The translations under genes and the position numbers were made by a program. From NCBI GenBank assembly GCA_028284445.1, contig JANQRS010000044.1:1-40036 (forward strand): 40,036 nucleotides of DNA, read 5' to 3'. Numbering within the stretch: position 1 is the first letter of the stretch; each line of letters begins with the position of its first letter. The notes below the pieces were generated by a model. The model was not told the origin of the DNA and searched no databases. It worked only from the letters and a program-made list of their open reading frames with translations. Of this stretch, positions 15,373 to 24,099 are shown piece after piece. The DNA is from Calditrichia bacterium. GTDB taxonomy: Bacteria > Calditrichota > Calditrichia > RBG-13-44-9 > J075.

Positions 15373-15397
15373 GGCCGCCGAAGGCAGCCTCATTTTT
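15373..15397 (+). terminator. Terminator of the prephenate dehydrogenase-like gene
   Basis: GGCCGCC and GGCAGCC form a seven-bp stem with one mismatch around GAA, followed by TCATTTTT. It starts immediately after the TAA stop. Confidence 0.75.
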
Positions 15398-15423
15398 GGT
15401 GACATTCCTGTTGCAGACGACAA

Positions 15424-15870
15424 TTATTGAATACTGAGTGACAATGGTTCGAGATCGCTATTCAATTCGTTCTCGAATGGACAATATGGCGGGCAGGGCA
15501 GACCGAGATCTGCGATTCTGCCATACACCAGATCTTGTCCATTGGCATCCGTACCAACCAGCACTATCAGCATTGTGCCGTCCTTGTCTTTCCCGAAATA
15601 ATAGCGAAGACCAACTGCATCTTCCTGTTCCAGAATTCCGAGAATTGCATCGCTCCCGAAAAACCCTCCCAATTTCTCCCCAGGGGCCACTGACTCGCGA
15701 TAATTTCGGGTGAAACCGATGGCATCTTCAAGTGAGATGTCATGGTTCCGGTCACTGGTAAATTCAGCAGCATTGTCCGCAGGAACTTCGCTACCGACTA
15801 CCTGATAACTAAGAACTAATACAACTAGAGATAATACAGCAATTGTAGAATAAAGGATTTTTTTTGACAT
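15424..15870 (-). CDS. Small exported protein with C-terminal PCPPYCP motif
   Basis: A 148-residue protein. A hydrophobic N-terminal segment (about residues 5-22) looks like a signal anchor or signal peptide. The rest resembles a small family I recall from Bacteroidota: an ISLEDAIGFTRNYRE helix, then GGFFGSDAILGILEQEDAVGLRYYFGKD, a strand pair TMLIVLVGTDANGQD, and near the end LPCPPYCPFENE with two cysteines four residues apart. In that family multiple paralogues per genome are common and function is unknown. GGGAGG six bases before ATG is a strong ribosome site. It converges with the terminator of the upstream gene. Confidence 0.65.
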   Translation of the reverse strand: MSKKILYSTIAVLSLVVLVLSYQVVGSEVPADNAAEFTSDRNHDISLEDAIGFTRNYRESVAPGEKLGGFFGSDAILGILEQEDAVGLRYYFGKDKDGTMLIVLVGTDANGQDLVYGRIADLGLPCPPYCPFENELNSDLEPLSLSIQ

Positions 15871-16160
15871 GATATTCCTCCCATAGGAACTCCTAAATAC
15901 TAACTTGCTGCAACAGGACTGCCATTAACTCCCAACCTATCTTACTTATAAAGAACCGCTTTTTTGAAAAAAATATCAAAAACGCGCATAGTTCTTCTGG
16001 TGGCGCAATTAAAACAATGTCTTTGGTGGTAATACCAGGACCTACTCCAATCAGCCCTGATAAGGGAAATCCGGGTCTTTCATACCCGGTTATAAACTGT
16101 ATAACGGCATTATTCGCGGGTTGTTCCATAGCGCGGCATTTTTATTTAAATATCCCTAAT
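15871..16160. other. AT-rich gap without recognisable gene
   Basis: This divergent spacer contains short open frames on both strands (for example 15893-16129 leftward), but none has a ribosome site or a recognisable motif. The only structure seen is a small hairpin, CCGGGT/ACCCGG, near 16072-16091. It probably carries the promoter for the small exported protein on the left. Confidence 0.4.
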
Positions 16161-16188
16161 TTGTCCTTTCCTGCAAATGTCGTACTAT
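16161..16188 (+). promoter_or_regulatory. Possible promoter of the amidohydrolase gene
   Basis: TTGTCC (16161-16166) and TACTAT (16183-16188) are 16 bases apart, about 45 bases before the ATG at 16234. The match is moderate. Confidence 0.35.
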
Positions 16189-16233
16189 TGTCAGGTAGCC
16201 CGATATATCAAGACACTTTTGGGAGAATTTAAT

Positions 16234-17760
16234 ATGCAAGTTTCAGGACGGCATGGGCTATTGTCTGGGCTGGACAAAGCCTGGGTAGCGGCATGGCTAT
16301 GTTTGTCTCTTGCGCTGGCATGGGGGCAGGTCGCCGAGCACGGGATGAAGTATAACCGACTGTTGATAACCAACGCAATGGTTGTTGAAGGCAGCGGTAT
16401 TCCGGCTAGCGGACCCTGGGATATTGTTCTTGAGGGCAATCGGATTATCGATATTCAGCGGGCGAAGGAGCTTGGCGCACATCGCGGCAACGCCGCTGCC
16501 CGGATTGATGCAAAGGGCAAGTATGTGCTGCCCGGCTTCATAAATATGCATGGCCACCTGCAAGATTCGCGGGCCCGTATCAAGATGCCATTTCAATATC
16601 AGTATAATTTGTGGCTGGCGTGCGGTATTACCACGATTCGCGACGTCGGCAGTGACAAAGCCAAAGCGGTCATCGAAAGAAAGAACAGTGAAGCTGATCT
16701 CTATCCTGCACCGCGGATATATTTGTATATGTGGTTCCCCGGCGGGCTTACCCAAAAAGAAATAGCCGAAAGTATTCGCGAGTTGAAGCAGTTGGGTGCC
16801 GACGGCGTGAAATTTCATCAGCTTGACCGGGCGACATTTCAGATGGCAGCCAGAGAAGCCACGCTACAGGGCCTAAAGATTGCCCATCACGTCGGTGTAA
16901 AGGATGCCAATGCCTGGGATGATATAGCTGAAAAAACCACAACTATTGAACATTGGTACGGGGTGCCGGATGCCGCCCTGACGCAGGTGCAATCCTTTCC
17001 GCCGGAATTTAATCATAGCGATGAACTGCATCGCTTTCGCTATGCCGGCCGCCTGTGGCGCGAAGCAAATCCCGACAAGTTACGGGACGTTTTGCAGGCG
17101 ATGGCCGAGGCCAATGTTGCCTGGGATCCGACGTTTAGTATTTACGAGGCCTGTCGCGATCTGCAGCGTGCGGTATCGCAACCGTGGTTTGACGAATACC
17201 TGCACCCGGCATTGGAGAAATTCTTTACCCCAAACCCGACATATCATGGATCCTTCTTTTGGGGATGGACAACAACGGATGAAGTCTATTGGCGGGAAAA
17301 CTATCAGATATGGATGAAGGCGGTGCGCGACTTTGCAGCAATGGGTGGGATAGTAACGACGGGCGAAGATGCCGGGTTTATTTATCGTATGCATGGATTT
17401 GGCTTCCTGCGTGAATTGGAATTACATGAAGAGGCCGGCTTTCGCCCGCTGGAGGTGATCACACATGCCACCCATAATTCTGCGGTTGTCCTCGGGCAAG
17501 GAGAGCAGTTAGGACGCATAAAACGTGGATTTCTGGCGGATCTGGTAATTGTCAATGGTAATCCTTTGGAAAATCTACGTATCTTGTTCCCACCGGTAAA
17601 GACCCGTTTCCTGAATGCTGCGCGGGAAGTCGGTGGCGTAGAGTGGACAATAAAGAATGGCATACCTTATCATGCGCCGACCTTGCTTGCGGAAGTTCGC
17701 GAGATGGTAGTTAAGGCGCGTCAGGATCATGCGTCTACAGGGAAGACGGAAGCGAAATAA
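16234..17760 (+). CDS. Exported amidohydrolase family protein
   Basis: A 508-residue metal-dependent hydrolase of the amidohydrolase (TIM-barrel) superfamily. Metal ligands are visible: H106-x-H108 in FINMHGHL, a probable carboxylated Lys193 (DGVKFHQ), His218/219 (KIAHHVG), His240 (TIEHWYG) and catalytic Asp379 (TTGEDAG). The composite beta sandwich is formed by residues 42-100 and the last 80 residues (RGFLADLVIVNGNPLENL). A hydrophobic stretch at about residues 17-30 suggests export. ATG 16234 is preferred because GGGAG stands eight bases upstream; an earlier in-frame start lacks one. The substrate is unknown; prolidase-, imidazolonepropionase- and dihydroorotase-like members share this pattern. 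It is followed after 20 bases by the CFI-box gene. Confidence 0.85.
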   Translation: MQVSGRHGLLSGLDKAWVAAWLCLSLALAWGQVAEHGMKYNRLLITNAMVVEGSGIPASGPWDIVLEGNRIIDIQRAKELGAHRGNAAARIDAKGKYVLPGFINMHGHLQDSRARIKMPFQYQYNLWLACGITTIRDVGSDKAKAVIERKNSEADLYPAPRIYLYMWFPGGLTQKEIAESIRELKQLGADGVKFHQLDRATFQMAAREATLQGLKIAHHVGVKDANAWDDIAEKTTTIEHWYGVPDAALTQVQSFPPEFNHSDELHRFRYAGRLWREANPDKLRDVLQAMAEANVAWDPTFSIYEACRDLQRAVSQPWFDEYLHPALEKFFTPNPTYHGSFFWGWTTTDEVYWRENYQIWMKAVRDFAAMGGIVTTGEDAGFIYRMHGFGFLRELELHEEAGFRPLEVITHATHNSAVVLGQGEQLGRIKRGFLADLVIVNGNPLENLRILFPPVKTRFLNAAREVGGVEWTIKNGIPYHAPTLLAEVREMVVKARQDHASTGKTEAK

Positions 17761-17780
17761 GTTAGAAGGAAGCCGTTGGT

Positions 17781-19082
17781 ATGGCGAAGAAAGGGTTAAG
17801 AAAGCTTGAGAAACTGCACAAGCGGGCGCAGAAGGAGAGCGCCCGTCAAAAGGTAGAAGAAGAGCGCCTGGAAACCCTTCGCCTTGCGCGAGTGGAGAAT
17901 TTTAACAATCACGATTTTGCTGCGCTCTACACGCAAGTTGAAGCGCTCGTGCAGTCGGCAACTGCAAGCGGGGCCAATTTCAAATATGGCACCTTCGAAA
18001 CTGATGATAAGGTGACAATCTGCTTTATTGAAACCAAGCGCAAATCGTATAAACCACCTCCGCCGCCAAAACGATTTACCTGGCTACCCAAGCGGGCCCG
18101 GCAAATTCGTGAAAGCAGTCATCGTTTACCTGGAAAAAAGCTCGGTGTTAGTAAGCGCATTACCGTTGCGCCGGCCCAGGATCCCAATCACGCTGTTTTG
18201 ACATTCCTGCATACCGTCACCGACGATCTTGGCCATGAGCAACACACAGATCGTGACCAGATCGACTTCTATCTGCCGGAATTGACCGAGAGCAAGATTC
18301 GTGAAGCGTTGAGTTGGCTATTTGATGACGCCAGGCAGCGCCAGTACCGCAAGCTGCTGGGCAATGATTGGCTGGATGATCTGGAAAAGGCCCGCGTCAA
18401 GGCTGAGCGAAGCAAGAAAAAGAAGAAAAAATCGGATAAAACCACGGTTAAGGATCGCCTTGCCAACCATAAGAAACATGACTTTGAGGCACTCTTCAAG
18501 CGTTTTGAAGAACGCGCTGAATACTGGAATTCCCGCGGCGCTACCTTCAAATATGGGGTTGAGGCCGCAAAGGACGGGCTGCCGGTATTCACACTTCACA
18601 ATATAAGCCCTAAAATGATGGTTGTGCCGGAGCAGGCCTGGTCTGCGCCTACCATAGAGCTGGTTGCAGCTGCAAAAGACAGACAGGTAGAGCGTTTTCG
18701 CATCAAATACTGGATTGATAAAGCCAGCTCTACACTTGAAACAGATACCATCGGGGAGTCTTTCCAGTTGGACCAGTTTGATGCAGGACGTATCGAAGAA
18801 GAACTGGATTGGTTGAATCGTGGCGGCGCAAGTAAATCTCGCTGTTTTCTTGCGACTGCGGCCTATGGATCTGCCAATGCCGGGGATCTGGATGTGCTTC
18901 GTTCCTTTAGAGATGAAATTCTAAGAAAAACTGCAACCGGAAGAGGTTTCGTTTACGTATATGAACAGGTTTCTCCGCCCCTTGCTGATTTTCTCAGAGC
19001 TCGGGACCGCTTGCGAAGCATTGTGCGTCGGTGCCTGATCAAACCCATCGTAAAAATGATTCGCACGTGTCGTGGAAAATGA
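17781..19082 (+). CDS. CFI-box-CTERM protein with duplicated N-terminal domain
   Basis: A 433-residue protein. The C-terminus (355-433) starts CFLATAAYGS and continues LRSFRDEILRKTATGR and SPPLADFL, the signature of the CFI-box C-terminal domain, whose function is unknown. Before it lie two related copies of a domain. Copy A has NNHDFAALYTQVEAL then GANFKYGTFETDD; copy B has KKHDFEALFKRFEER then GATFKYGVEAAKD. Each ends in an acidic-helix line (ELTESKIREALSWL and QFDAGRIEEELDWL). A very basic stretch with six lysines (about 211-220) links them, and the N-terminus is a charged, coiled-coil-like helix. No signal peptide is seen. The short distance to the amidohydrolase gene suggests cotranscription. 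Function is unknown. Confidence 0.8.
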   Translation: MAKKGLRKLEKLHKRAQKESARQKVEEERLETLRLARVENFNNHDFAALYTQVEALVQSATASGANFKYGTFETDDKVTICFIETKRKSYKPPPPPKRFTWLPKRARQIRESSHRLPGKKLGVSKRITVAPAQDPNHAVLTFLHTVTDDLGHEQHTDRDQIDFYLPELTESKIREALSWLFDDARQRQYRKLLGNDWLDDLEKARVKAERSKKKKKKSDKTTVKDRLANHKKHDFEALFKRFEERAEYWNSRGATFKYGVEAAKDGLPVFTLHNISPKMMVVPEQAWSAPTIELVAAAKDRQVERFRIKYWIDKASSTLETDTIGESFQLDQFDAGRIEEELDWLNRGGASKSRCFLATAAYGSANAGDLDVLRSFRDEILRKTATGRGFVYVYEQVSPPLADFLRARDRLRSIVRRCLIKPIVKMIRTCRGK

Positions 19083-19089
19083 TTCTTCT

Positions 19090-19133
19090 GCAGGAGATGC
19101 CAGATAAATTGCCGGTTTGTCTCCCTGCTTTTT
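19090..19133 (+). terminator. Terminator after the CFI-box gene
   Basis: GCAGGAGA (19090-19097) pairs with TCTCCCTGC (19120-19128) with one bulged base, followed by TTTTT. A GC-rich loop lies between the arms. Confidence 0.6.
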
Positions 19134-19171
19134 CCCCCGGGAGCTGAAAGCTTCAACAAAAAGGATCTGAA

Positions 19172-20644
19172 ATGCGAATCGTTCTGCTGTTGTTTCTATT
19201 CTCTGCTTGTTTTGCTCAACCATCAAATACCAAAACGGATAACGTACCAACAAATGGAAAAAACAAAGCGCCGGCGGCGTGGATCAAAAATAATTTGACC
19301 TCACTGCATTCTTTGGATGGACATGTCATTCGTAAGAGTATTCCCCAATTAATATTGGAAGATGATATCCCCGGAGTCAGTATTGCCTTCGTTGACAAAA
19401 ATAAGCTGACATGGAAGGCGTCATTTGGGTTCAGGAATCTGTCTACATCAGAAAAAGTAAATGATAAGACTGTATTTACCGGTGCATCATTGAGTAAGCC
19501 TTTGGCAGCGATTGCAGCACTAAAATTGGTCGAGTCCGGTAAGATAAACCTTGATGAGGATGTCAATAAGGTATTGGTCGGTTGGCATGTTAAGAACAAT
19601 GAATTTACCACAACTGAAAAAGTAACCTTGCGACGCTTGATTGGACATAGCGCCGGTGTTCGTAACGACTTGTGGTCATCATATTTACCAGGCCAGGCAG
19701 TACCTACGCTGACTCAAATGTTAGCTGGTGAATCTCCATCTGTGGATCCTGCTACGACGGTAGTATTTGCGCCGGGATCGGATGTCAGGTATTCAAACCC
19801 CGGCTATTCCATTATCCAAAAAATGCTTGAAGACGTTTCGCAGGACAGTTTCGAGGATATTCTCGAAACGCTGGTGTTTGAACCTTCCGGTATGACAGAG
19901 AGCTCATTCAAGCAACCGATGCCTGAAGCATTAAAAGAACGCAGAGCCATCGGGTACGACGAAAACCTCAAACCATATCCATATCGATTATTCCCCTATA
20001 AAGCTGCTGGTGGGGTCTGGACAACGCCAACCGATATGGCGAAGTTTGTTATGACTCTTTTTGCAGACCATGAAGGTAAGAACAAGATCCTCTCATCCTC
20101 AATGATGGCAGAAGTATTGAGTCGCAAGCGTGAAAGGCTCGGTTTTTCAAAAATCTTTAATGATGAAAGCGAAGACCTTATTTTTCGGCATTATGGCAGT
20201 AATCAGGGCTTCACATCATATTTAGTTGGGTCTTTGCTTCGCCGGCAGGCGGTAATCATTATGATAAACAGTGACAATGGTTTTGAACTCCTGGACTATA
20301 TTGCCAGAGCAGTTGCAGAATACTATGATTGGGATCATTTGCAGCCAACCATTCACAATCGCTATACATCTGAAATTTCCACGATTAAAGAGTATCAGGG
20401 ACGTTTTGATAATAATTCAGAAATACTAACTTTCAATCTGAATGAAGGGCTCTTGTGGGTCAGTTCTGAAGAAGCTAAAACGCCAATGAAGCTGATTCCG
20501 GTCGGGAAGAATGAATTTATCTCGATTGATAGTTCTGTTAAGTATGAGTTTTATCGGCCCAGACATAATAAGAACGGTGATATCAAATGGGTTCGGGTGA
20601 TTCAGGCAAGCGGTCGTGACAATTGGTGTGAAAGGGTATTGTAA
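19172..20644 (+). CDS. Serine hydrolase lipoprotein (beta-lactamase/class C fold)
   Basis: A 490-residue predicted lipoprotein (lipobox LFSAC, Cys13) with a beta-lactamase/DD-peptidase-like transpeptidase domain. Catalytic motifs: S106-x-x-K109 (GASLSKPL), Y207-S-N209 (VRYSNPGYS) and a later HYGSNQG that takes the place of the KTG/HxG box. After about residue 400 a C-terminal beta domain (YQGRFDNNSEILTFNLN...) follows, as in many peptidase-related serine hydrolases of environmental bacteria. It probably acts in the periplasm as an esterase, D-aminopeptidase or peptidase; true beta-lactam resistance is unlikely to be its role. AAAGGA lies about seven bases before ATG. Confidence 0.9.
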   Translation: MRIVLLLFLFSACFAQPSNTKTDNVPTNGKNKAPAAWIKNNLTSLHSLDGHVIRKSIPQLILEDDIPGVSIAFVDKNKLTWKASFGFRNLSTSEKVNDKTVFTGASLSKPLAAIAALKLVESGKINLDEDVNKVLVGWHVKNNEFTTTEKVTLRRLIGHSAGVRNDLWSSYLPGQAVPTLTQMLAGESPSVDPATTVVFAPGSDVRYSNPGYSIIQKMLEDVSQDSFEDILETLVFEPSGMTESSFKQPMPEALKERRAIGYDENLKPYPYRLFPYKAAGGVWTTPTDMAKFVMTLFADHEGKNKILSSSMMAEVLSRKRERLGFSKIFNDESEDLIFRHYGSNQGFTSYLVGSLLRRQAVIIMINSDNGFELLDYIARAVAEYYDWDHLQPTIHNRYTSEISTIKEYQGRFDNNSEILTFNLNEGLLWVSSEEAKTPMKLIPVGKNEFISIDSSVKYEFYRPRHNKNGDIKWVRVIQASGRDNWCERVL

Positions 20645-20721
20645 CGGGTTTGTATAAGAACTGCTCGTTTATATCTGCGGCAATTTTGGTACATAATTTT
20701 ACCTAGCGAACAGGAGATTCT

Positions 20722-22362
20722 GTGAAACGATTTCTGAAGTGGTTTCTCGGTATTACCTTGACTCTGGCACTTGTTTTCATTGTTGCCAGCTACATGATGT
20801 TTGGCCGCGTTGCGGGATTTGGCAGCGTGCCGTCCGGGGGAGAGCTTTCTTCTCTCCAATCTCAATACGACGTGGTTTTCTACGATATTAATCTGGAGGT
20901 GACCTCCGAAACGGAATCAATTGCCGGTTACACAATTGTGCAGGTTCGGGCGATGTCCCCGAAGCTTGCCACGCTCGAACTGGATTTACTGGATAACTTC
21001 GAAATATCTGCGGTTCAGGCAAACGGCAAAACACAGGCATTTGAGCGGACAGAAAAACATAAATTCGCCATCCAACTGGATCCGCCGCTTGCTCAAAATG
21101 AATTGCGATCGATCCGCATCGACTATGCCGGTAAGCCGCCAGTTGCCGTATCGCCGCCCTGGCTGGGCGGCTTTAATTGGTCGACTGATACTAACGGAGA
21201 TGACTGGATCGGACTGTCATGCCAGGGGGATGGCGCAAAGGTCTGGTTTCCCTGCAAGGATCATCCATCTGATGAACCGGATAGTGCTGCCATTAATATT
21301 ACCGTGCCAAAACCCTATGTGGTAGCTTCCAACGGCGTGTTGCGTGGCATCTCGGATGCCCGTGAAGGATTTCATACTTATCATTGGTTTACCGGCTACC
21401 CGACAAACAACTACGGGCTCAACATCAGTATTGCAAAGTATGAAATCCTGGAAAGGACTTATGTCGGTGAAGATGGTACGACCATGCCGGTGCAGTTCTA
21501 TGTATTGCCGGAATCGCGGGAAGGGGCAGATGCCCATATTGATATGGCTGTGGACATGCTGACTGTGCTAAGGCAGTTTTTCGGGGAATACCCATTTATT
21601 CGCGAAAAATTTGCCATTGTTGAAACCGACTACCTCGGTATGGAGCATCAAACAATAAATGCATACGGCAACAAATATCGCTACGGCAAAATTGGTGATC
21701 ATGAATATGACTGGTTGATGTTGCATGAGCTGGGGCACGAATGGTGGGGAAACAAGGTGACCGTCAACGACTGGCGCGACTTTTGGATTCACGAAGGCAT
21801 TTGTTCTTATGGCGAGGCGCTTTATCACCTTGCGAAAGGCGGGGATGCGGCGTATAAAACAAAAATGGCCTCATTGCATAGGCGGGTGAGTAATTCCCGC
21901 CCGATTCTTGCCAAGAAAAACGCCACTACCAGTGATGCCTATAATGGTGACATTTATGCAAAGGGCGCTTATTTTATGCACACCTTGCGCTTTGTTCTTG
22001 GCGATAAGGATTTCTTCCCTATCCTGAAAGAATTCTCTACTGACTCAGCTTATACCTATCAGAATCGCGTTGCCACGGAACACTTCATCGAGTTGATCCA
22101 GAAGCGGACGGGAAATGATTTGTCAAAGCTCTTTCATTTATATCTCGAAACCACCGATGTGCCGGAGGTTGAAGTGGTTTCAACCGGGGAAAAAGAATAT
22201 CAAATTCGGATGGCCAATCTGGACTTTGATTTGCCGATGGAAGTTAAGCTCGGTGATGGTAGTATCCAGGTGTTTGATGTCGGTCCAAATGCAAAAACCA
22301 TCGCCTCCGATAGCGAGCCGGTGATAGATCCGAACAGATGGTACTATGGGATTGAAAATTGA
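20722..22362 (+). CDS. M1 family zinc metallopeptidase (membrane-anchored)
   Basis: A 546-residue peptidase of the M1 aminopeptidase family. An N-terminal hydrophobic helix (about 5-27) anchors or exports it. The M1 N-terminal beta domain (about 50-245) is followed by the catalytic domain with HELGHEWWGN (HExxH at 335-339) and the third zinc ligand Glu358 in WIHEGICSYGE. The exopeptidase GxMEN loop appears as GMEHQT (306-311), with His in place of Asn, as seen in the cold-active/leukotriene-type branch. The long C-terminal helical domain of PepN is missing. GTG is the start, with AGGAG six bases upstream. It lies 77 bases after the serine hydrolase, a possible operon for periplasmic peptide turnover. 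Confidence 0.93.
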   Translation: MKRFLKWFLGITLTLALVFIVASYMMFGRVAGFGSVPSGGELSSLQSQYDVVFYDINLEVTSETESIAGYTIVQVRAMSPKLATLELDLLDNFEISAVQANGKTQAFERTEKHKFAIQLDPPLAQNELRSIRIDYAGKPPVAVSPPWLGGFNWSTDTNGDDWIGLSCQGDGAKVWFPCKDHPSDEPDSAAINITVPKPYVVASNGVLRGISDAREGFHTYHWFTGYPTNNYGLNISIAKYEILERTYVGEDGTTMPVQFYVLPESREGADAHIDMAVDMLTVLRQFFGEYPFIREKFAIVETDYLGMEHQTINAYGNKYRYGKIGDHEYDWLMLHELGHEWWGNKVTVNDWRDFWIHEGICSYGEALYHLAKGGDAAYKTKMASLHRRVSNSRPILAKKNATTSDAYNGDIYAKGAYFMHTLRFVLGDKDFFPILKEFSTDSAYTYQNRVATEHFIELIQKRTGNDLSKLFHLYLETTDVPEVEVVSTGEKEYQIRMANLDFDLPMEVKLGDGSIQVFDVGPNAKTIASDSEPVIDPNRWYYGIEN

Positions 22363-22499
22363 AACATTGAATATTGAAAAACGTGGGCGGTTAGCAGTTT
22401 ACGAATAAAAAAACCGGCAAATTTCATGCGAAATTTGCCGGTTTTTTTGTTCACTAAGTAGTCGCAATGCTTCAATTTTCAATTTTCAATGCTTCAACG
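22352..22499. repeat. Inverted ATTGAAA words flanking the terminator
   Basis: TTGAAAATTGAAACATTGAA (22352-22371) on the left of the terminator faces TTCAATTTTCAATTTTCAAT (about 22471-22490) on the right. The left copy overlaps the last codons of the M1 peptidase gene. The same words occur near 27860-27892. It looks like a third dispersed-repeat type. Confidence 0.55.
22407..22448. terminator. Bidirectional terminator between convergent genes
   Basis: ACCGGCAAATTTC and GAAATTTGCCGGT form a perfect stem with loop ATGC, with an A-run on the left and a T-run on the right. It serves both the M1 peptidase gene and the leftward coiled-coil lipoprotein operon. Confidence 0.95.
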
Positions 22500-22500
22500 C

Positions 22501-23367
22501 TCACCCTTTGGTCATGATCACAAGGTAGCGCATTTTCCAGAATTCATCCGGATCGATAATTTCAATCTGGCTGCTCTCGTCTTCATTGGCCACCAGGTGA
22601 AATGAATCTTCACTATGCGGAGAAATCAACTTGACGTCTTTCAGCTTATCATTAATTGGAATCATTTCCGTTTCAAGGATATTGGTTTGAGTAAACAGTT
22701 CATCCTTGTTGAAGCCTTCTGCTAACTTCTTGGTCTTACGCAGGCCGAGGATGCCACCAACTTCCTTGATAATACCTTTTTCTTTCAATTCATCTTCGGT
22801 ACCAATGATATAGAAAGCGGTATTCAAGGCACTGGTTTGCTGCTCAATTTTCTCGACCGCTGAGGTCAACTGCCCTTCAACGCGGGCGATATGGTTGTTC
22901 AGATCTTCCGTTTGGCGGCGAAGTTCAGCGATTTCAACTTCTTTCTCTTCAATCACCTTCTGTAGCTTATCAACAGTTTCTTGCAAAGCAGCCGAGGCTT
23001 TGCCGCTGCTGGATGCTTTCTTGCGGAGCTTGGTCAACTGCTGCTTACTTTTCTGCAGGGTTTCGTCAATGCTCTCCAGGTTCTTACGCATTTTTTCGCG
23101 AATTGAAACGTTCTCACGCTTTTCCATGTCCTTGCTATATTTGCTGAGCAGGCCTTCGCGCTTACGGATACGTTCCAGGTTGTCATATACCTCGTTAACC
23201 GTTTGGGTATACTCCTTGATGTAATCTTCCTTCATCTGGGATTCTTCAATCAGTCGCGAGTAGTCTGATTTCAATTCCTGGTTTTCTTGCTCTAGTTCAG
23301 CCATTTTCTTTTGATCCGTACAGCTGAACAAGATCAATAGAATTAACAGAGCCCAAACTTGTTTCAT
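22501..23367 (-). CDS. Coiled-coil lipoprotein
   Basis: A 288-residue predicted lipoprotein (lipobox LILFSC, Cys16). Residues about 20-185 are an almost continuous charged coiled coil (ELEQENQELKSDYSRLIEE onward). A compact C-terminal domain follows, starting TAFYIIGTEDELKEKGII, with KKLAEGFNKDELFTQ and VKLISPHSEDSFHLV. This architecture and the YIIGTEDELKEKGII line recall Bacteroidota lipoproteins sometimes annotated as collagen-binding Cbp1-like; that name is not evidence of adhesion. GGAGAG lies six bases before ATG. It begins one base after the stop of the small exported protein gene upstream, so they form an operon. Confidence 0.75.
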   Translation of the reverse strand: MKQVWALLILLILFSCTDQKKMAELEQENQELKSDYSRLIEESQMKEDYIKEYTQTVNEVYDNLERIRKREGLLSKYSKDMEKRENVSIREKMRKNLESIDETLQKSKQQLTKLRKKASSSGKASAALQETVDKLQKVIEEKEVEIAELRRQTEDLNNHIARVEGQLTSAVEKIEQQTSALNTAFYIIGTEDELKEKGIIKEVGGILGLRKTKKLAEGFNKDELFTQTNILETEMIPINDKLKDVKLISPHSEDSFHLVANEDESSQIEIIDPDEFWKMRYLVIMTKG

Positions 23368-23368
23368 G

Positions 23369-23794
23369 TTATCTCTCCTTAATTTGCCAGTGGCTTAACG
23401 TGTCTCCCTGGTGGGATTGAAAGATTAGTTTTCCATCTTCCGCCTGACGAATCAGGCCGGTGATGCTATCATTAAATTCTATATGCTGCTTGGCGAGATC
23501 GATGCGCCCTTCTCCATCTTCCCGATAGCGTTTGGAGTTGAAGGAATAGGTGAAGCGAATTTCATTTTTCAGTGAGTCCAAATCTCGAATTTCCAGTGCC
23601 AGTAATCTTTTCCCATCTGTGGATTCAAGGAAGCCAAGGTAGAAGGCCTGGAAGTCGGCCATTTGCAAGGGTTCCTTACTGTTGAGGGATATGCTTGAAT
23701 CACCGGCTGCAACTGCGGTCGCTTCCTTGTCACCGCCAAGCGTAAACGTGGCCAACATAAGTAGTGATACTACGAGTAACAACTTCTTATTCAC
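23369..23794 (-). CDS. Small exported protein of unknown function
   Basis: The chosen start is GTG 23794, giving 141 residues (start VNKKLLLVVSLLMLATFTLGG), because this places a clean signal peptide at the N-terminus and AGGA seven bases upstream. An ATG further upstream would add an arginine-rich leader with no ribosome site. The mature part has repeated beta-strand-like stretches (LLALEIRDLDSLKNEIRFTYSF, then GEGRIDLAKQHIEFNDSI) and ends DTLSHWQIKER. No family is recognised. It is cotranscribed with the coiled-coil lipoprotein, so the two may act together at the cell envelope. Confidence 0.65.
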   Translation of the reverse strand: MNKKLLLVVSLLMLATFTLGGDKEATAVAAGDSSISLNSKEPLQMADFQAFYLGFLESTDGKRLLALEIRDLDSLKNEIRFTYSFNSKRYREDGEGRIDLAKQHIEFNDSITGLIRQAEDGKLIFQSHQGDTLSHWQIKER

Positions 23795-24099
23795 AAAAAT
23801 CCTGCGAGAATTTGGAATGAAAAGGCGGGCAGCGGCCAGTGGACGCGGGCAGGCTCTCCTCATTCTGGTTAAGTTTCCACATTTGCCAACCCATTATTTC
23901 AGCGGGCAAAAGCAGAATCTTCTACCGACCTGAACGGGCAAATGCCATACCAATTGCGAAAAATACCCCGAAACGGCCGATAATAGTTGTGATTCAGGTC
24001 TAATTTAATCTTGTAAAGCGGCGTTCAAAGCCTGTTTTTCATGTTTTTATGCTCAAAAACCGCTGAATCTGTGCAGAAGATTTACATAATGTTGCAATT
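23795..24099. other. Divergent gap without recognisable gene
   Basis: No open frame with a ribosome site is seen here. A short near-repeat of GGGCAAA occurs at about 23920 and 23937. The region presumably carries the promoter of the leftward two-gene operon; no clear -35/-10 pair was picked out. Confidence 0.35.

Noticed and set aside
16017..16100. Riboswitch-like fold upstream of the amidohydrolase
   Set aside because: Only one six-bp hairpin (CCGGGT/ACCCGG) was found and no known aptamer core could be recognised.
15893..16129. 78-codon open frame on the minus strand in the gap before the amidohydrolase
   Set aside because: No ribosome site, no recognisable motif, and an equally long frame exists on the opposite strand.
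19172..20644. Antibiotic-resistance beta-lactamase
   Set aside because: SxxK and YxN are present, but the lipoprotein signal, the HYGSNQG box and the long C-terminal domain fit general serine hydrolases better.
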